A stretch of DNA of 46,278 bases from Nemertoderma westbladi. Lineage: Eukaryota; Xenacoelomorpha; Nemertodermatida; Nemertodermatidae. The stretch is from NCBI GenBank assembly GCA_032718475.1, contig JAUCBJ010003706.1, forward strand, positions 1 to 46,278, given 5' to 3'. This document shows positions 1 through 11,065 of the stretch, in pieces. The translations under genes were made by a program, and so were the position numbers. Position 1 is the stretch's first letter; each line of letters opens with the position of its first letter. The notes beneath the pieces are model-generated. The model was not told where the DNA came from and searched no databases. It saw only the letters and a list, made by a program, of their open reading frames with translations.

Positions 1-1687
1 GGGCCAGTAGATCGGCTATGCTGACAGCCCGGGGCCATGGTGGCATGTAAGACGCCCCGCGGATACTCAGGTGCCAAGCTGTCGCCGCTGCGAGGCCCAA
101 TTGTACGGGCCTCCCTAAGTGTCGAGAGTCCTTAGCCCCAATCGCGGGCCCTCCAAGCGTTAGGAGAGTATTTACCGTTCGGTGTCAGCTCGGCATGTAC
201 TCGCGTGATTGTGGGCTGGTCCTCTATTCTCGCCCAAGCCAGCAGCCCTGCCCGAAGTTAGTAACGGGGCCCCATATAGTCACCTACAGCGCTACCACGC
301 ATTGTCCTCATTGTTGCAGGGCCAGACACGCTGGCTCCAGTCCCCCGCTCCCCTATTCAAACTGGTTGTTAATGACACACGCATCGCGTAACGGTGGGGC
401 ATTCAAAGTGCCAAAAATTACACCACAGCCAGACTAGATGGCACCATGGCTTTGTGTCCTTCCCATAGCCCAGAAAATTTGATCATAGCTCGAGTTAGCG
501 ATGGTGCCAGATAGGTGTTTGACATCAAAGACAACCCGCAACGGTTAACAATATATAAAAACAGGACTAGGATTGTTAAGTAGGGGGGAATGGCAAGTGG
601 GATAATATATGGAAATCGTATGTAAATTCAGTTACGGTGGCTTCTTACGGGGTTAATCTGCAGTTGTGTAGGGTTGTTACTCCGTCACTCGAGATTCTAA
701 GAGATATGGGGCTCGATACATTGTATCCTAAACTAATTTCACTTTCTAAGTGAGTTTGATCGCCACTAGGTTTGAAATGAACTAAATTAGGGAGATCGGT
801 TTCTTTGATAAGGACAAAATGGTGCCATTTTAACTCTATTCCTTGAAACAACTGAATCGGTTATACAGTAAATAGGAAAATATATATGATTGAAGATATT
901 CTGACATTGTGTATATTGTTTCAAATTAATTAGACGATTCCGTCAAATAGATAACAATAATTAGTTGTAATTACTACATTACATACCTAGCATGTCCGAA
1001 TTACACCAAAAAGTAACATTTAGCCTCAACACCAGGACACAAATGGAAATTAAATTGATAGTAAAAAATCTAAGACATATAAAAATGTATATCTACGCGA
1101 ATCCCATAGGTATATATATATACTAAACTACTGGCTACATCTTTAGGTTTACATTTAAAATTCTCACAACTTAATGAAATTGAAATTTGTTGCTTTTAAA
1201 AATAGTGAATAAGCAAGGAATGATTTATTAACAAACACAATATATAACATTTAAAAAGTTGTAATTCATTTATATTACATATGTAGAAAGAGAAATGAAG
1301 GAGCCATCATTATGAAACCATTACTACAGCATTACTCACTACCAATAATGATACATTTATAGAAGTTTCATCGGAATTGGAATCAAATCTTCAGTTACAA
1401 AGAAATTAATAATCGTAAAATATTTACTAAAAGTTCGCGGAATTTACTTGGAAAATAAACGCTGAAAAAACTAAGTTCACGAAAACGAAATAACAAAATT
1501 ATATTGAAAAACAGAAAACATATTAATTCCACCGGATTGCACATGAGCCTATTCTGCAGCAAGCGTGCTGACATCGATAGAGTTATCGGTGTGTCGGTAA
1601 GTCTACTACATAAAGCACCACAGATAGTTTAGCAAAAAAGCATATAATGCGAACACCACAGCGAGGTTGAGACATTAAATAGGTAAT
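1..1687. other. 3' flank of the T-box gene, no gene recognised
   Basis: No conserved coding sequence was recognised on either strand. The first ~430 bases are noticeably more GC-rich than the AT-rich stretch that follows, and contain only short unconserved open frames. The part next to 1688 presumably includes the Tbx2/3 3' UTR. The nearest AATAAA on the minus strand that I noticed is at 1229-1224, a weak candidate polyadenylation signal about 460 bases past the stop codon. Confidence 0.4.
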
Positions 1688-2430
1688 TCACGCAGTTTCC
1701 GCTAGGGGCGATGCTTTAGATACTTCTGTGGCTATAGAGTTTAATGGGGCTGTAACTAGTCTAACGGGACTCCCGTGATGTACAGTCTCTTTGGGGACAA
1801 CGTCCGCGGAGGGCAGCGCTGTAGACGCCAACATGTTCATAGTTACATTGGGTACGGAGGAGTGGCCCCCGGGGGGCAGACCGAACGGCGGGTAAGGGAA
1901 GTCCGAGCCGTGGAGGCCCCCCGGGAGGGCGGCGTTGCGTTGGTACATCGCCAAGCCGGCGGCGGCCAGGGCGGCGGTGGCGAACCCCGGGAGCCGGGAG
2001 GAGTCGCTCCCGTTGAGGAACAGTCCGGGGTAGCTGGGGGGGTTGGGGGGGAGCAGCCCCCCCGGCGGCGGGGGCCGGAGCCCGGGGGGCCGCAGCAGGA
2101 GGGGGTGGGGCGGCAGCATCGAGTCGGCCAACCCGGGGGGCAGCAGCGGGAGGTTGAGGGGGTAGCCGGGGGGAGGGGGCAGCGGGAACCCGGGGTGGTG
2201 GTGGGGGTGGAACGCGCGGAACGAGGTGGGGGAGAGCCCCGAGGGTAGGTGCGAGCCGTTGGCACCCGTAGGGCGCATTGAGGCGGCTGTTGGTGACTCA
2301 TCGACGGGTGTGGATGACATATAGCTGTCGGTTAATCTGCTCACTTTGGCCGGCGGGCTGTCGTCTTCTTTATCCAGCTGGTAGGATCGCTTAGAATCGA
2401 TAGAACGGCCGCTCTTTAGTTTTTCTGCAC
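1688..2430 (-). CDS. Tbx2/3: Tbx2/3 coding exon 6 (C-terminal region)
   Basis: This exon encodes residues 354-599 and the TGA stop. It starts [20 protein letters not shown], then [14 protein letters not shown], followed by a His/Pro/Gly/Leu-rich block ([28 protein letters not shown]) and an Ala-rich helix-like stretch ([15 protein letters not shown]). About 1850-2240 is a sharp GC-rich island within AT-rich surroundings, with long C/G runs. A further downstream exon cannot be excluded because the residue-599 region contains a weak GTGAAT, but the stop is in frame and no follow-on exon was recognised. Confidence 0.85.
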
Positions 2431-5400
2431 CTGAAAAAATAAAATTAAATTAGATAGAAGAGCGACAAATAAAAGTAAAAATAAGTAACAACATAGAGAG
2501 TTTCCTGTATCATAATAGTTGCCCATCTATTAATTACAGCTGCATAACAAATAATATCATGTTTTCTCCCACCATTGTATTCCGCTTACTCACTCCCAAT
2601 ACTGTTGGTTTTCGCGATATAAAAAGAAAGTCAACGGCTTAATATATAGAATTGGCGTCCCGTATACATCTATAGCGCACTCTGCTGAGTTCGGACACCA
2701 TCTGACTCTCGGAGGCTATGCCGCATACACCTACACTGGTCTCAAACTAATTCAACAATTGATCGTCATAAAAAAGCCGAGTTGCTCAAGTGTCGCCATG
2801 TGGCTAACCCACCCCGGAACGGTTACAGCCAACCGCGGAACCGTTACAGCCAACCACGTCCGCGAATAGTAAAGATGTTTTTATGACAGCTGTACCGCGG
2901 CCGCTCAAGTGTACATATGTATTGTATGCGCGGAATTTCGGGCTGTCAATATATTTTCAAGATGCCAGATGATGTATTGGTAAACAACAATGGCTAATGA
3001 ATAACTCATTGTGTAATGATATCGTAACACCGACATTATTCTGCGACGGGGAGTCGAGGAAAGTTATATGTTTAATGTAGAATGCGGCGGCTTCGGGATT
3101 AAATTATTCAATAATACCGACGTGTCCGCTGGCTGCTGCTATTCATTGAATATTTATAGTTAATTTAAAAGTTAAATTCGGAATTAAACTGTTTAATAGA
3201 TTAAATAGTTTATTAGAGCAAATAAACTCCCGTTTTATATGATGTAGAAACTCACTGGATGGAGGACTGCAGCAGCTAGATGGACTGTGCCGGCTCAACT
3301 CCGCACCTTCATCGGTGATGTCTTCTACATCGATGTCCGAGTCGCAATCGGAAACCCCGCCGTCGGTAGACTTCTGGGCCTCTAGAGCGCGAATTCTTCT
3401 AGAAATACAAATTAATTCATTAATATCGAACAATTTAATTTCCTTTATAAACATAAAATGCGACAAACAATTAGTTAATCAATATAAATTGTAGACGTTG
3501 AGATCGCATTGAGATTTATATTTAATTGGAGTAAATAAACTTACTTTTTAGCTCGGTTTCCAGCTCCGTCGTCCCTAAAGCCCTTGGCGAATGGATTGTG
3601 ATCGATTTTGAGTTGAGTGACCTTTAGGGAACAAAATAATATAATAGGTTATTTAATTTAATGGTTAAGTTAATAAAATTAATTAATAAATCCGCGAATT
3701 CGCAATTGGCAATCCACTTGAATAAAAGTTGCGCTCACCTTTTCGTTTTGGTAGGCGGTAACACCAATAAAGTCTGTTTCGGGAAATATAAAGGTCTTAA
3801 AAGTGGACCAGGGTAGTTTCATTATGTCGTTGGCGCAGACGATGTGGAATCGCGGCTGGTATTTGTGCATGGAGTTAAGAATCGTCTGAAAAATAAAGTT
3901 TAATCAGTAATATACGTAAATAATAATAATAATTGTTTTATTTCATTCTTATAAACAATTTTATTTTCTGTTTTTTTGCTGCTAAATTTAAGATGCATCG
4001 AAATTTCATTAATATATATACTTTTAAATGTTTTTCCTCCGCAAACAATCTAATTGTTAGTTCGTTTATTTATACTTACATATCCATTCTTATCCGAAAT
4101 GTTGTTTGTTAGTTTGAGTTTGTGGAAGGAGACGAGTTTGGACATCCACTGCTCCCCTGTCGCCGGACTGTCCGGGTGTATGTACATCCGTTTGGGCATC
4201 TCGGGGTCCGCCTTGCCCGCCACCATCCATCGCGTGTTGTGAAACTTATAGCGACAATCGTCGGCGGGTACGATATCCATCAGTAGGATATACTTGGAGT
4301 GCTTATCTAAACCGTTGACGCGAAACTTCAACGCGGGAAACGTCCGTCTAAAAAGGAATGATTGAAAAACCTTGATATTTTCTGTGGCATATTAATTAGA
4401 CACAGATTAGTGCTGATAATTTATCCCCCCTATTACAGAGCAGGTGCAGGCGACTTGCAACATCCGATAAAATCCCATTTATTTTGCACGTTTTTAATAA
4501 GAAGCGTTAGTTGCAAAGCATCCTATTCGTAAATGAGAATTAAATATTTGATGTGATTTTTGATTGGGTAATTTTATGCGCCTGTATTATGTTATATAAA
4601 TAGGCACGCTTTCGATTAATCACACGTATACAACACCTCCCACTGTCATATAGGCAATACAATAACTTCCCTCTCTAGTCAATGTAATCCTTATCTTGAG
4701 AATGAAAACAAAGACGGTGAGAGACAGACAACAATTGACCGACTGTCATCAAAAGTGGAACGGAAATGAAGAAGAGATAGAATATGCAAACTGCCGAGGA
4801 GCAATTGGCATGGAGCACCTTTGTATATAAACGCGTGATTCAAGATGCTCCTTGAATTTGTATAATCCATTGAATTTAAGCGTTTCTGCTCAAGTTTGGT
4901 ACAATGTTCGCGCTTAGCGCGCCGCACAGCACAAATGAACTACGGAAAAGCTCTTGTTTGGTGTGGATTAGCGAGGATTTTGATGTTTGTCTCCGGGGAG
5001 AAGGTTGTATGTGCAAGGTGCAATCTGATGCAGAGGTAATCACCCACAGCTCTTTATACACTCTCATCCACCAAATCTGTTTATCCCCCTTTTAGGTAAA
5101 TTAATTTTGTCACCAAGTTAAAATTCATTACCGAGTGCGCGTGTGACTAGGAGACTCAATTTTCCCTTGAAGTTGGACTTTTAATAGTGGCGATGTTGTG
5201 AGAATTATCTTCACAGCTCCGCTCAATAATGTTTGAGATTTAAGATCAAAATCTTTGGTAAAAGAAATTATTGAGCGAATCAACACTTATGTTAATGAAT
5301 ACGAGGTTGGCACCAGAAAGACACCTCATAATAAAATCGATCTATATCAAAGGATAGGGTCCCTATATCGATGCGCCGCTGTCCCAAAACCATAATCGCG

Positions 5401-6897
5401 AAACAACATTTATTTCAATTTGAGGCACCACTCTAGCTCTACCGCATCATCACTCGTCCATCGTATACAAAATGTGTCCCATATCCCACATTATTTGCAA
5501 ATCCCACCAGCTATTGAAACATTTTTTAGTGAGAGAGATGAGTGTCAATCAGTCAGTGCGCCGAATTGCTTAGTTGCCTATTTTAAAGTAACTCTAACTC
5601 AACTCACAATATCACAATTCACAACACAATCACGAATCAATTTCGTACAAATTTGTTTATTTTAAATAGGCGAATTATGGTAATAAAGTCATAGGAAAAA
5701 CCCGTATTCTATAACGCGACAAGTTTAACAACCTCGCATAAAATCCCAGAGCGACCCAACACCCAAACAAACATCAAACAAACCCTAATAAAAACTATGT
5801 ACCGGCAACCCTAACCCAAAACGATAACCCACATAATATTTTGACAGATTCAGTGTAATTTTAAACAATTTGATTAGGCCCATTGAAGTCTCGTCTCATG
5901 GCTTACTTAGGGTTACATATTCTGATATTAGGGCTATACATCTTAGTTAAATATTTAAGGTTTGCGTTTGCGTGTTCATATAATATCGCTAACGTAAAAA
6001 ACAATAGGCCTACAGGTAGCCTACCCTAAAAAAAACAATCAAAATTGACAAAATTCTAGTGAAAGCTGAGCTGAACGCATTGGCACATTAAACTTTAAAT
6101 GTTATGTCAGTCCATTCCATACCGGACTGGTAGTCATAGTACCAGTAGGCTATAGGCCAGACTTGAATGGCAAAAAATACCAAATTCAGCAATAATAGCA
6201 AAAGTGTGACATAATAATCAATAATGTGTCTAAGAGACGAACAGACCACGTAGCAGTGTACCGTTATAGTAATCACCGAATAGAAACGAATTGATATCCA
6301 CCAAATTCAACCAAATTGATACCGGCAAGCAAAAAGAACAAAATTGATTTGCAGTAAATTAACCTGCATCAAATTGGCAATGCTTTGGAATGGAATAATA
6401 CATGAATAATTATGCGTACCGGTCCGGTACCAGTACCAGTCAGCCAGAACCAGTACACAAATAAATGGAACTCACCTGCCACTTTTCGTTATGACCATCT
6501 CGCAGCCGAAGGAATGGAAGTCGTCCCAAAGGTCTTTGTGCTCCAGATTAACGGTGGGGTTGTCTACAGCTGGGGGCTGAGGGGGCTCTATAACGGGGGG
6601 AGCGTGCGACAGACCCATGTGCTGGTGGGGGAACGGGGGGTAATGCCGGGAAAATATCGAGTCTGGGTTGAGTGCCTGGTATGGGGGAACTGCACCCGCA
6701 GTCAGCTGTTCTAGTTTGTGTGGGGGCGCGTACAAAGTAGCCCCAGACATAATGGCGTGGCCTGGAAGGGACACCATTGTAGGACAAGAACTCGTGTTAC
6801 TAAGTAACGAAGATACGCTGAAATTGGAGCTTTTATGGGATGGTTGCTGCATGGCGGTGGAGGCCATCATGGAATGATGGATATTCTGATCGATCAT
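1688..6897 (-). CDS. Tbx2/3: Tbx2/3-class T-box transcription factor (six coding exons)
   Basis: This is a sequence-specific nuclear DNA-binding regulator. Exons 6897-6476, 4347-4080, 3885-3739, 3621-3545, 3398-3256 and 2430-1688 join in frame with GT donors and AG acceptors at every junction, giving 599 codons plus TGA. The T-box spans about residues 116-305: it opens with [20 protein letters not shown], then shows [50 protein letters not shown] and VTAYQNEK, and ends with [13 protein letters not shown]. The [15 protein letters not shown] stretch is characteristic of the Tbx2/3 subfamily and argues against Tbx4/5. A basic KKRIR run follows, then an acidic segment ([17 protein letters not shown]) and a Pro/Gly/Leu-rich C-terminal region. 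The start ATG is the first in frame, and an in-frame TAA lies a short way upstream. Oddities are Cys at residue 247 where relatives usually have Arg, and a rather short C-terminus. Tbx2/3 proteins are generally repressors; that is family knowledge, not seen here. Confidence 0.93.
2431..3255 (-). other. Tbx2/3 intron 5 (825 bp)
   Basis: This intron lies between donor GTGAGT and acceptor TTTTTTCAG. At 2815-2856 a short unit containing GTTACAGCCAACC is tandemly duplicated. No gene is seen. Confidence 0.65.
3256..3398 (-). CDS. Tbx2/3: Tbx2/3 coding exon 5
   Basis: This exon encodes residues 306-352 plus split codons on both sides. [17 protein letters not shown] is followed by an acidic run ([15 protein letters not shown]) and [13 protein letters not shown]. 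The acceptor is TTTCTAG| and the donor TCCA|GTGAGT. It is supported mainly by exact phase agreement with exons 4 and 6 and by the basic-then-acidic composition seen after T-boxes in this subfamily. Confidence 0.85.
3545..3621 (-). CDS. Tbx2/3: Tbx2/3 coding exon 4
   Basis: A 77-base exon with no internal ATG, found by homology. It reads [18 protein letters not shown] then GAGNRAK, the C-terminal DNA-contact segment of the T-box. The acceptor is CCCTAAAG| and the donor AAAAA|GTAAGT. The split Lys codon AA|A is completed by exon 5. Confidence 0.92.
3739..3885 (-). CDS. Tbx2/3: Tbx2/3 coding exon 3
   Basis: This exon encodes residues 231-279, from [16 protein letters not shown] to [11 protein letters not shown]: 49 whole codons between CAG| and AAG|GTGAGC. 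Residue 247 is Cys (HIVCANDI), where Tbx2/3 proteins typically carry Arg (HIVRANDI). Confidence 0.93.
4080..4347 (-). CDS. Tbx2/3: Tbx2/3 coding exon 2 (T-box core)
   Basis: This exon encodes residues 142-230, from [19 protein letters not shown] to [12 protein letters not shown]. The acceptor TTTTTAG is at 4350-4348 side and the donor is TAT|GTAAGT. This is the best conserved segment and carries the Tbx2/3 signature [20 protein letters not shown]. Confidence 0.95.
4348..6475 (-). other. Tbx2/3 intron 1 (2,128 bp), no internal gene seen
   Basis: This is a first intron with donor GTGAGT and acceptor TTTTTAG. No coding match was found on either strand. It contains a short perfect palindrome, ATAGGGTCCCTAT (5354-5366), and several ACCGGTAC/CCAGTACC words at 6417-6455 next to the donor. 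Enhancer content is possible for a developmental regulator but is not demonstrated. Confidence 0.6.
6476..6897 (-). CDS. Tbx2/3: Tbx2/3 coding exon 1
   Basis: This exon encodes residues 1-140 plus two bases of codon 141. It begins [16 protein letters not shown], is rich in Ser, Pro and His, and runs into the start of the T-box (EMVITKSGR). The donor is AG|GTGAGT, and the split codon AG|A restores Arg with exon 2. An upstream non-coding exon cannot be excluded. Confidence 0.9.
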
Positions 6898-7500
6898 GAT
6901 ATTTAATACAAGTGCAGAAAAAAATTAACAACTTTAAAATTAAGCGATAACGTAACAACTGTATGGAAAAATTCAACTTAATAAGTTTGTTCTCAGCAAA
7001 ACAACACTAGTGAGAATATAACACGACTCCTGCTATTTTAGCAGCATAGCTGCTGCACTTTGGACGGCATAGCTCTTGACCAATCAGGAGCCAACAATAA
7101 TTTCGCCCTATCTTCTAAGGGAGTTGAAGGGGAATTAAGCTCCGCCTATCCCAGGATCACTGGCGCCTGGCTCAGCCAATTGAGTGCCAGTAGGACAGTG
7201 TACCCAATCAGTTCGTGTGTTGGTTGAGGAGCAATTAGGAATTGAGTTTTGGTCAATTTACTTTTCCAGTTCTTGAGAGAGAATGGCAGATATTATTCGA
7301 TAACTTATTATAGCTAATAGCTTGTGCTTACGTTTTTCGACAATACAGCTTGTATTGAGGTGGGGTGCTTTTGCAATAAATTCTAAATATATAATTCTAA
7401 ATAAAAGACGCGACGAGAGTCAGTACACTGTACTTTGCCGGAACCCAGAAGGTATAAACGTAAATTCTTGTCAGAAAATTATGTTACAACACTGAAGGAC
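6898..7500 (-). promoter_or_regulatory. probable Tbx2/3 5' UTR and promoter region
   Basis: This is the region directly upstream of the first Tbx2/3 ATG. Between about 7020 and 7230 it is less AT-rich than its flanks and contains three CCAAT-type words (CCAATCAG at 7080-7087, GCCAAT at 7175-7180, CCAATCAG at 7204-7211), plus a CCGCC word near 7143. Relative to the gene they are in inverted orientation (ATTGG), which NF-Y-type boxes tolerate. No clear TATA box or start site can be placed, so this is inference from position and composition. Confidence 0.3.
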
Positions 7501-8289
7501 TGTGCTGATGAATAACTGCATATTTGAAACCGTTCTCTTTTAAAAATAAATAAACAAATTAAAAAATAAATTAATATTTTAATTTTGCATATTTTAATTT
7601 TTTCCATTCAATATTATGAAGGCAATAATAATGTTGGAGCCATAAAAGTATTTTTTCAAAGTATTTATTATTCACCTGCAGTGGTGGTACGGGGTTGGGA
7701 TTATTTGAAACAAATGTTTAAAAAGATTCGATCGAAAAATTTGAAATATTTCAACATTTATTTTTAAAAACTAAGTCCGCCTTTCCTTGCGTTTTAGCAT
7801 TCATTACATTATTCTAACTTTTATAGAATTTCAAGTAATAAATAGGGGATGATATAGTTATTGATAAATTTTTAAAAGGAATTATTTCTATGCAAAATAC
7901 AAGTTGTCTTTGAAATCAGCGACTTATACATTTTGTTTGTGATTTTCGTATTAAATGTATGAGCAAATATTGTCTGTCACGATCCATATACCTTTATATA
8001 AGCGCGATGTCCGTGAGTGTGGCGCGATTAGTATTGTTAAAGGAACGGGATTGGTCTTTCTTTCTTTATGTTTGTTGGTTTTGGTCTAACAAGATGTTGA
8101 GTCATAGGTATCGCTGTCAATATTGGGTTTATTTTAAGATTTATTTGTAGTGCTCTCCCACTGTGCATATTGTATTCACCCCCACTCCCATCATAATCAC
8201 GCTAATTACATGAAGGCAACGTGTTTATTTACGTTTAGTTTTGGGTAAATTATAAATCGAACACTGGGCTGCTACGCGGTCATTGAGCA
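7501..8289. other. intergenic, nothing recognised
   Basis: AT-rich DNA with only short chance open frames on both strands. No conserved protein, RNA gene or clear repeat was seen. Confidence 0.5.
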
Positions 8290-9135
8290 ACCGGACAGTA
8301 AGCACACGGAGAGTGAGCACCCGGACTGTGAACACACGAAGAGTATGAGTACCCAGATAGTAAGCACCCGGATTGTGAGCTGAGCACCCGAACAGTGATC
8401 ACCTGGACACTAAGCACACGGACAGTGCGCACCCAGACAGTGAGCGCCGGACACTAAGCACACGGTGAGTCAACATACCGGTCAGTAAGCACACGGACAG
8501 TAAGCACACGGACAGTAAGCACACGGAGAGTATGAGCACCTGGACAGTACGCACCCAGACTGTGAGCACCGGACACTAAGCACACGGTGAGTCAGCATAC
8601 TGGTCAGTAAGCACACGCAGAGTGAGCACCGGTCAGTAAGCACACGGACATTAAGCACACGGACAGTAAGCACACGGAGAGTGAGCACCGGTCAGTAAGC
8701 ACACGGACAGTAAGCACACGGACCGTAAGCACACGGAGAGTGAGCACCGGTCAGTGAACACACGGTTAGTGCGCATACCGGCTAGTAAGCACACGGAGAG
8801 TGAGCTTACCGGCGAGTAAGCACACGGAGAGTGAGCACCCGGACAGTAAGCACCCAGACTGTAAGCACACGGGGAGTAAGCACACTGAGAGGGAGCACCG
8901 GTCAGTGAGCACACGTAGAGTAAGCACACGGACAGCAAGCACACGGACAGCAAGCACACGGGCAGCAACCACACGGACTGAAAGCATACGGACAGTGAGC
9001 ACACGGATAGTATGAGTACCCGGACAGTAAGAACCCGAACAGAAAGCACACGGACAGTAAGCACCCTGATATTGAGCACACGGACAGTAGGCACCCAGAC
9101 AGTAAGCGCACGGGGAGTATGAGTACACGACAGCG
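8290..9135. repeat. 15-bp-class minisatellite (GTAAGCACACGGACA family)
   Basis: About 50 imperfect tandem units of 15-18 bases with core words AAGCACACGGACAGT, GAGCACCCGGACAGT and GAGCACCGGTCAGT. Units diverge by substitutions and small indels, so the array looks older than the three arrays in the phosphorylase gene. Open frames across it on both strands translate to low-complexity repeats such as CPCAYCPCAY and are a by-product of the period being a multiple of 3. Confidence 0.85.
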
Positions 9136-10515
9136 AACACAAGGTCTGTGATTTAAAGATACTAAAATATAGTATGGAGAAAAAACCAAAGGATTGCCGC
9201 CTGTCTGCGCACGACTCTATCGTTTCGATACCCAAGATTCCATCCCCGCAACCAGTGTTTACAAGGTCGCAATTATCGTGAAATAACCATAAATTAATGG
9301 CGACATATGTGATGTGATATGCAAAGCTCTACATGGGTTCTGACGATACATGTGTTAGTATCTGTAGATAAATTATAGCAGAGATTGTGATTAAATGTTG
9401 TGACTTCAAACCTTATATTGATTTAACGAGATGACATGAGCGCGCTTACAAATACATGTTGTTATTGGAATAAACGAACAAAATTAACTATAACGCTTCA
9501 TCAGCGACCCCTTTCAAATGATTCGAATTACCTGATTACCAAGATTTAATTGGTGATTGCACATGTCACGTATAGTCTGTAAATGCCGATACTATGTCTC
9601 TAGCATACTAAATCCTAATGGGTGTCTCTACTTCAAAGATCGTCTTCTCGGCTGATAAGAAAACAATATTTATTAAGTGTTTTAATGTCCAGTAATCTAT
9701 GATGCCACGAGAAAAATATACTTGACAGGAAAGCATAAAGTTGTGTTGTTTGTTTATCTAGACAATGTTTTACCTAGACAAGAAAATCTTAGACCAAATA
9801 ATACAAAACAAGTATAATAAAAACTGAATTAAACAAATTATAGGGTTTCGCGTTATAGTTCTGGATCTTAGCGCCATGCTGCTTTGAGGTTTACGGACCA
9901 GGATTTCCGCGCGCGAGTGACACGCCGTATATTATCGATTGCGTGATAGCGATTATGGCATGTTCGACGCGACGATACAACATATGGTTTAGACTACTTT
10001 AATACCACGGCTCTCAGGGAGGAGGTTCGATAACACAGAAAATCGAACAATAATAAACGCATTTTGTGTGGATTAGTGTTGAGTTAAAGTATAAAGCGAT
10101 GGGTATTGGTGGTTGTAAGTTCGGTCCGGTCTGTTCCTCTATTGGTATTGTGAGTTCTCGCAGTCTGTCGCCAATGATGGTCGATATATCGCAATGTTCT
10201 TGGAAAGGGAGACAAGGAGAGGGAAAATTGACGCAAATCCCAACTCGGCGAATTAATATATTTAAGTATTAGCAATGTAATTAAGGGAAATGAGCAGGTT
10301 ACAGTGACACGTTATTCTATCCAATAGAATAAAAGAAAGTAAATAGCGCAGGTTACAGTTTGGTTTTTATTTTCTACGATATTCACCTAGAGATGGTACT
10401 ACTGTATTATTTTAACTGAAGAATCTGCAAAAGGACTCATCGCCATGGCTACTATACAATTTATAATTGGAAGGTGGTGTGGAATTAAGATTCCCCGTTC
10501 TTTGTTCTAATTTAA
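9136..10515. other. intergenic, nothing recognised
   Basis: No conserved coding sequence or RNA gene was seen. A small GC-richer patch lies near 9900-9990. The remainder is AT-rich single-copy-looking sequence. Confidence 0.45.
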
Positions 10516-11065
10516 GCCTCATGCGAATTTTGTTCCAATGGAAACGAATTTAGTTCCCATTTTGGCAAATTTAGTTCCAATGCAAGCGAATTTAGTTCCA
10601 ATTTAGGCGAATTTAGTTCCAATGCAAGCGAACTTAGTTCCAATTTTGGCGAATTTAGTTCCAATGTTTCAATCGTGGGCCGAGCCACGTAGTTGGCGAA
10701 GAATCTGTTTAATGCCATATATATATATATATACTCGTGATTAATATATATTTCAAAATGTCTAATAATATTTTTAGTTAATTAATAATAATTCGTTTTT
10801 AAAAAATGACAGAAGGGTTTTACAATTAAATACAATTATTGTTGACCCTGACCCACCCCGAAATAGTGGCAATACGCAAATGCTTCGCCTACTACGTGGC
10901 TAGCCCCGCGATTGAAACATTGTAACTAAATTCGCTTGCATTGGAACTAAGTTCGCCTCGATTGGAACTAAGTTCGCTTTATAAAAATTATTTTGGAACT
11001 AAATTCGTTTCAATTGGAACTAAGTTCGTCTTTGAAAATGTGCGATTGGAAATAAGTTCGTGCTA
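10516..11065. mobile_element. foldback / long inverted-repeat element
   Basis: Two arms of roughly 190 bases are imperfect reverse complements. The left arm (about 10516-10707) has ~21-bp repeats with core GAATTTAGTTCCAAT and alternating GCAAGC/TTAGGC spacers, then TTTCAATCGTGGGC and GCCACGTAGTTGGCGAAG. The right arm (about 10876-11063) reads the complement: CTTCGCCTACTACGTGGC, CGCGATTGAAAC, then GGAACTAARTTCG repeats. The AT-rich centre includes an (AT)n run at 10716-10732. There is no coding capacity. Tandem subrepeats within inverted arms are typical of foldback elements or of a MITE; no target-site duplication was identified, so the outer limits are approximate. Confidence 0.7.

Noticed and set aside
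1775-2248. 157-codon plus-strand frame rich in Gly, Arg and Glu
   Set aside because: It is antisense to the well-supported Tbx2/3 exon 6. It is open because the region is GC-rich and poor in stop codons.
8482-9235. Overlapping frames rich in Cys, Val and Leu (up to 194 codons)
   Set aside because: They are translations of the 15-bp minisatellite in several frames. No real protein features are present.
10728-10740. HEY-like codons on the minus strand considered as the missing phosphorylase RIHEYKRQ exon
   Set aside because: Flanking codons do not match the family at all, and the site lies in the AT-rich centre of the foldback element.
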